Origin: Woeseia sp.
GTDB taxonomy: Bacteria > Pseudomonadota > Gammaproteobacteria > Steroidobacterales > Woeseiaceae
DNA: 16,910 nt
Direction of reading: 5' to 3'
NCBI GenBank assembly: GCA_018701055.1
Contig: JABIUH010000473.1
Span: forward strand, 1-16,910
Shown: piece by piece, positions 15,619 through 16,910 of the stretch
Layout of the letters: each line of letters opens with the position of its first letter
Numbering within the stretch: position 1 is the first letter of the stretch
The notes under the pieces: model-generated
Seen by the model: the letters and a program-made list of their open reading frames with translations, nothing else
Database searches by the model: none
What the model was told of the DNA's origin: nothing
Made by a program: the position numbers and the translations under genes

Positions 15619-16022
15619 GAAATTGTTAGTGGAATGACGACGATGTCTCGACGATCACTGACGTCGACGGTAACGGTCAATTCCCAGTAGCCGTTCATGT
15701 GAAAACGCATGCCTTCAACACTGTAGTCACCATTGCCGAGGGACTCTGTCATGTGGGGGATTGTTGGCAAACCATGATTGTGTTCTGGCATCCCGCCGAG
15801 CAACGATATTTCAGCATTATCGATGGCGGCGCCAGACTCGTCTTCAATGTGAAATACCCAGCGATGAATTCTGTTGATCTCGAGCGGCTCGAGATCACTT
15901 GTGAAACTGACCCAGTAGTAGCCCGACCGGGTTTGCCATCGTTCAGAACTGTTTTCTTCCGCGGGCGCGATCGCGCTCGCGGTTATTAGCACGAGCAACA
16001 AGATGAATGTCGAGCTACGCAT
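15615..16022 (-). CDS. YtkA/FixH-like periplasmic protein
   Basis: A 135-residue secreted protein with a signal peptide (about 1-21) and one beta-sandwich domain resembling the YtkA-like/FixH group. The diagnostic stretch is residues 76-113: GGMPEHNHGLPTIP, then SLGNGDYSVEGMRFHMNGYW, followed by a beta-strand ELTVTV. It is rich in His and Met (His81, His83, His90, Met91, Met105, His108, Met109), which would suit copper binding, but this is inference. It overlaps the upstream gene by 8 bases and the downstream di-heme enzyme gene by 4, so all three are one operon. It could be an accessory protein or the substrate of the di-heme enzyme. Confidence 0.8.
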   Translation of the reverse strand: MRSSTFILLLVLITASAIAPAEENSSERWQTRSGYYWVSFTSDLEPLEINRIHRWVFHIEDESGAAIDNAEISLLGGMPEHNHGLPTIPHMTESLGNGDYSVEGMRFHMNGYWELTVTVDVSDRRDIVVIPLTIS

Positions 16023-16650
16023 GAGCCGCCCCGACGGTCGCCTGTCTTCTTTTATCTCGCCAACGCGCTAAGTTGCCATTCATCCACAGGAAATTTATTT
16101 GTAGGATAACGGCGCCGAGAATGAACCATGCCCAAACGGGAACACCGGCGAAGCCAACTTCGAAAGGAAAGACCGCGGTATAGATCTCGCCGGTCTCTGG
16201 TTGGCGTACGGTAACGATGCCGACAAATTCACCTTGTTTGTTAAATGGGTGTAGGTAGGTAAATACATCCGGCTGAATGCTTGCAGGGTGGTGAAACAAT
16301 GTGACGTCGTCGATGCGTTCGATTTCTTGGATGTCCTCCAGAACGGTGAAAACGCCTTTCCCGGTTACGTTTTCGATTACTCTGAAATCGATTGGTACGT
16401 CTCCAAGTCCACTGTGCAGGTATTCCATGATGAAGGTCGCGCTACCTGTTTGTGGGATGTCTTCGCAGTATTCCTGATGACCTTTCTCCGACGGGAGGTA
16501 GATTTTGAAATGAGCTCGGTAGTAACCGATCTGAATGATGCAGAGATCCGAGTCGGGCGAAACGCTTCCATGTGCTGCCGCCTGTCGCGGTAACATGGAC
16601 ACAGTCAGCAACAGGCCGGCAATGATTAGAATGGAACGCAGTGCAATCAT
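16015..16650 (-). CDS. Membrane-anchored periplasmic protein of unknown function, first gene of di-heme operon
   Basis: A 211-residue protein that I cannot assign to a named function. A signal peptide (1-26) ends in A-A-A before His27, followed by a periplasmic domain (27-168), one membrane helix (about 171-190) and a short basic cytoplasmic tail (RWRDKRR). Cys37 and Cys62 could form a disulfide. Histidines at 27, 47, 58, 79, 120, 121 and 134 are candidate metal ligands. Motifs that look conserved-type are DLCIIQIGYYRAHFKIY, MEYLHSGLGDVPIDFRV and ETGEIYTAVFPFEVGF. It is the first gene of the three-gene operon and overlaps the next by 8 bases. No clear ribosome site is seen before ATG 16650. 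Confidence 0.78.
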   Translation of the reverse strand: MIALRSILIIAGLLLTVSMLPRQAAAHGSVSPDSDLCIIQIGYYRAHFKIYLPSEKGHQEYCEDIPQTGSATFIMEYLHSGLGDVPIDFRVIENVTGKGVFTVLEDIQEIERIDDVTLFHHPASIQPDVFTYLHPFNKQGEFVGIVTVRQPETGEIYTAVFPFEVGFAGVPVWAWFILGAVILQINFLWMNGNLARWRDKRRQATVGAAHA

Positions 16651-16768
16651 GGTGCGTATTCTATAGAAGGTTTTTGTAACCGAGTACCTCTATTCTGTGC
16701 GTTGAGTGTTCCACCCTTTGATTGATTAGGGGTACCATCCCGCTTCCTTCACCACTCAGGTGTATTGA
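16651..16768. promoter_or_regulatory. Divergent control region between di-heme operon and phosphatase gene
   Basis: 118 bp separate the two divergent starts, so promoters for both should lie here. A 10-bp palindrome TTCTATAGAA (16659-16668) lies just upstream of the minus-strand start, with TATAGA as a possible -10 element. I find no convincing -35 partner or recognised operator. Confidence 0.3.
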
Positions 16769-16910
16769 ATGTCGGAATCGACCAAAAAAATTAGTGTCCT
16801 CTTTGTATGTATGGGCAACATATGTCGGTCGCCGACTGCAGAAGGCGTTTTCAGAAAACTGGTCAGCGATGCCGGCTTGGAAGAGCGAATTATCGCGGAC
16901 TCGGCGGGAA
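16769..16910 (+). CDS. Low-molecular-weight protein-tyrosine phosphatase (5' part, truncated by window edge)
   Basis: The first 47 codons of a cysteine-based phosphatase: ISVLFVCMGNICRSPTAEGVF contains the family active-site loop C-x5-R-S (Cys14 to Arg20-Ser21), and the reading continues to ADSAG at the window end. The ATG at 16769 has AGG 8 bases upstream. In relatives this gene commonly follows kdsB directly and precedes murB; here the three-gene di-heme operon lies between. The catalytic Asp (DPY motif) is outside the window. Confidence 0.93.
   Translation, partial: MSESTKKISVLFVCMGNICRSPTAEGVFRKLVSDAGLEERIIADSAG

Overview
The window looks like chromosomal DNA from a gammaproteobacterium. 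The gene content and order are the envelope-biogenesis neighbourhood familiar from that class: mfd, the lipoprotein-releasing Lol ABC transporter, comEC, exbB/exbD, msbA, lpxK, kdsB and a low-molecular-weight phosphatase. Base composition is moderate and fairly even, so I do not name a genus. All gaps between genes are under 300 bases, and I see no tRNA, rRNA, CRISPR array, prophage or intact transposase gene.

Layout: (1) 1-2584, minus: the 5' three quarters of mfd, running off the left edge. (2) 2678-2699: a hairpin terminator separating mfd from a small secreted BamE/SmpA-like protein (2726-3010, minus). (3) 3011-3246: a divergent control region with a perfect 34-bp palindrome and a CRP-like site, facing lolC-lolE-lolD (3247-6445, plus, tightly packed). 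(4) 6442-6969, minus: a DUF2062 membrane protein whose stop codon overlaps that of lolD. (5) 7078-14290, plus: comEC, exbB, exbD, msbA, lpxK, kdsB. A 167-bp nested inverted-repeat element (10553-10719) fills the exbD-msbA gap exactly. (6) 14350-16650, minus: an overlapping three-gene operon encoding a membrane-anchored periplasmic protein, a YtkA/FixH-like periplasmic protein and a MauG/MbnH-like di-heme enzyme. (7) 16769-16910, plus: the start of a low-molecular-weight tyrosine phosphatase, cut by the right edge.

How the genes fit together: LolCDE extracts lipoproteins from the inner membrane. KdsB activates Kdo, LpxK adds the 4'-phosphate of lipid A, and MsbA flips core-lipid A across the inner membrane. 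ExbB/ExbD form a proton-driven motor that serves the envelope. These genes make an outer-membrane assembly block. ComEC (DNA uptake) and Mfd (transcription-coupled repair) are neighbours without an obvious functional tie.

The least expected parts are the di-heme enzyme operon, set between kdsB and the phosphatase gene where many relatives would have those two adjacent; the nested inverted-repeat element directly abutting the msbA start codon; the 34-bp palindrome; and the apparently swapped LolC/LolE hallmarks in the two Lol permeases.
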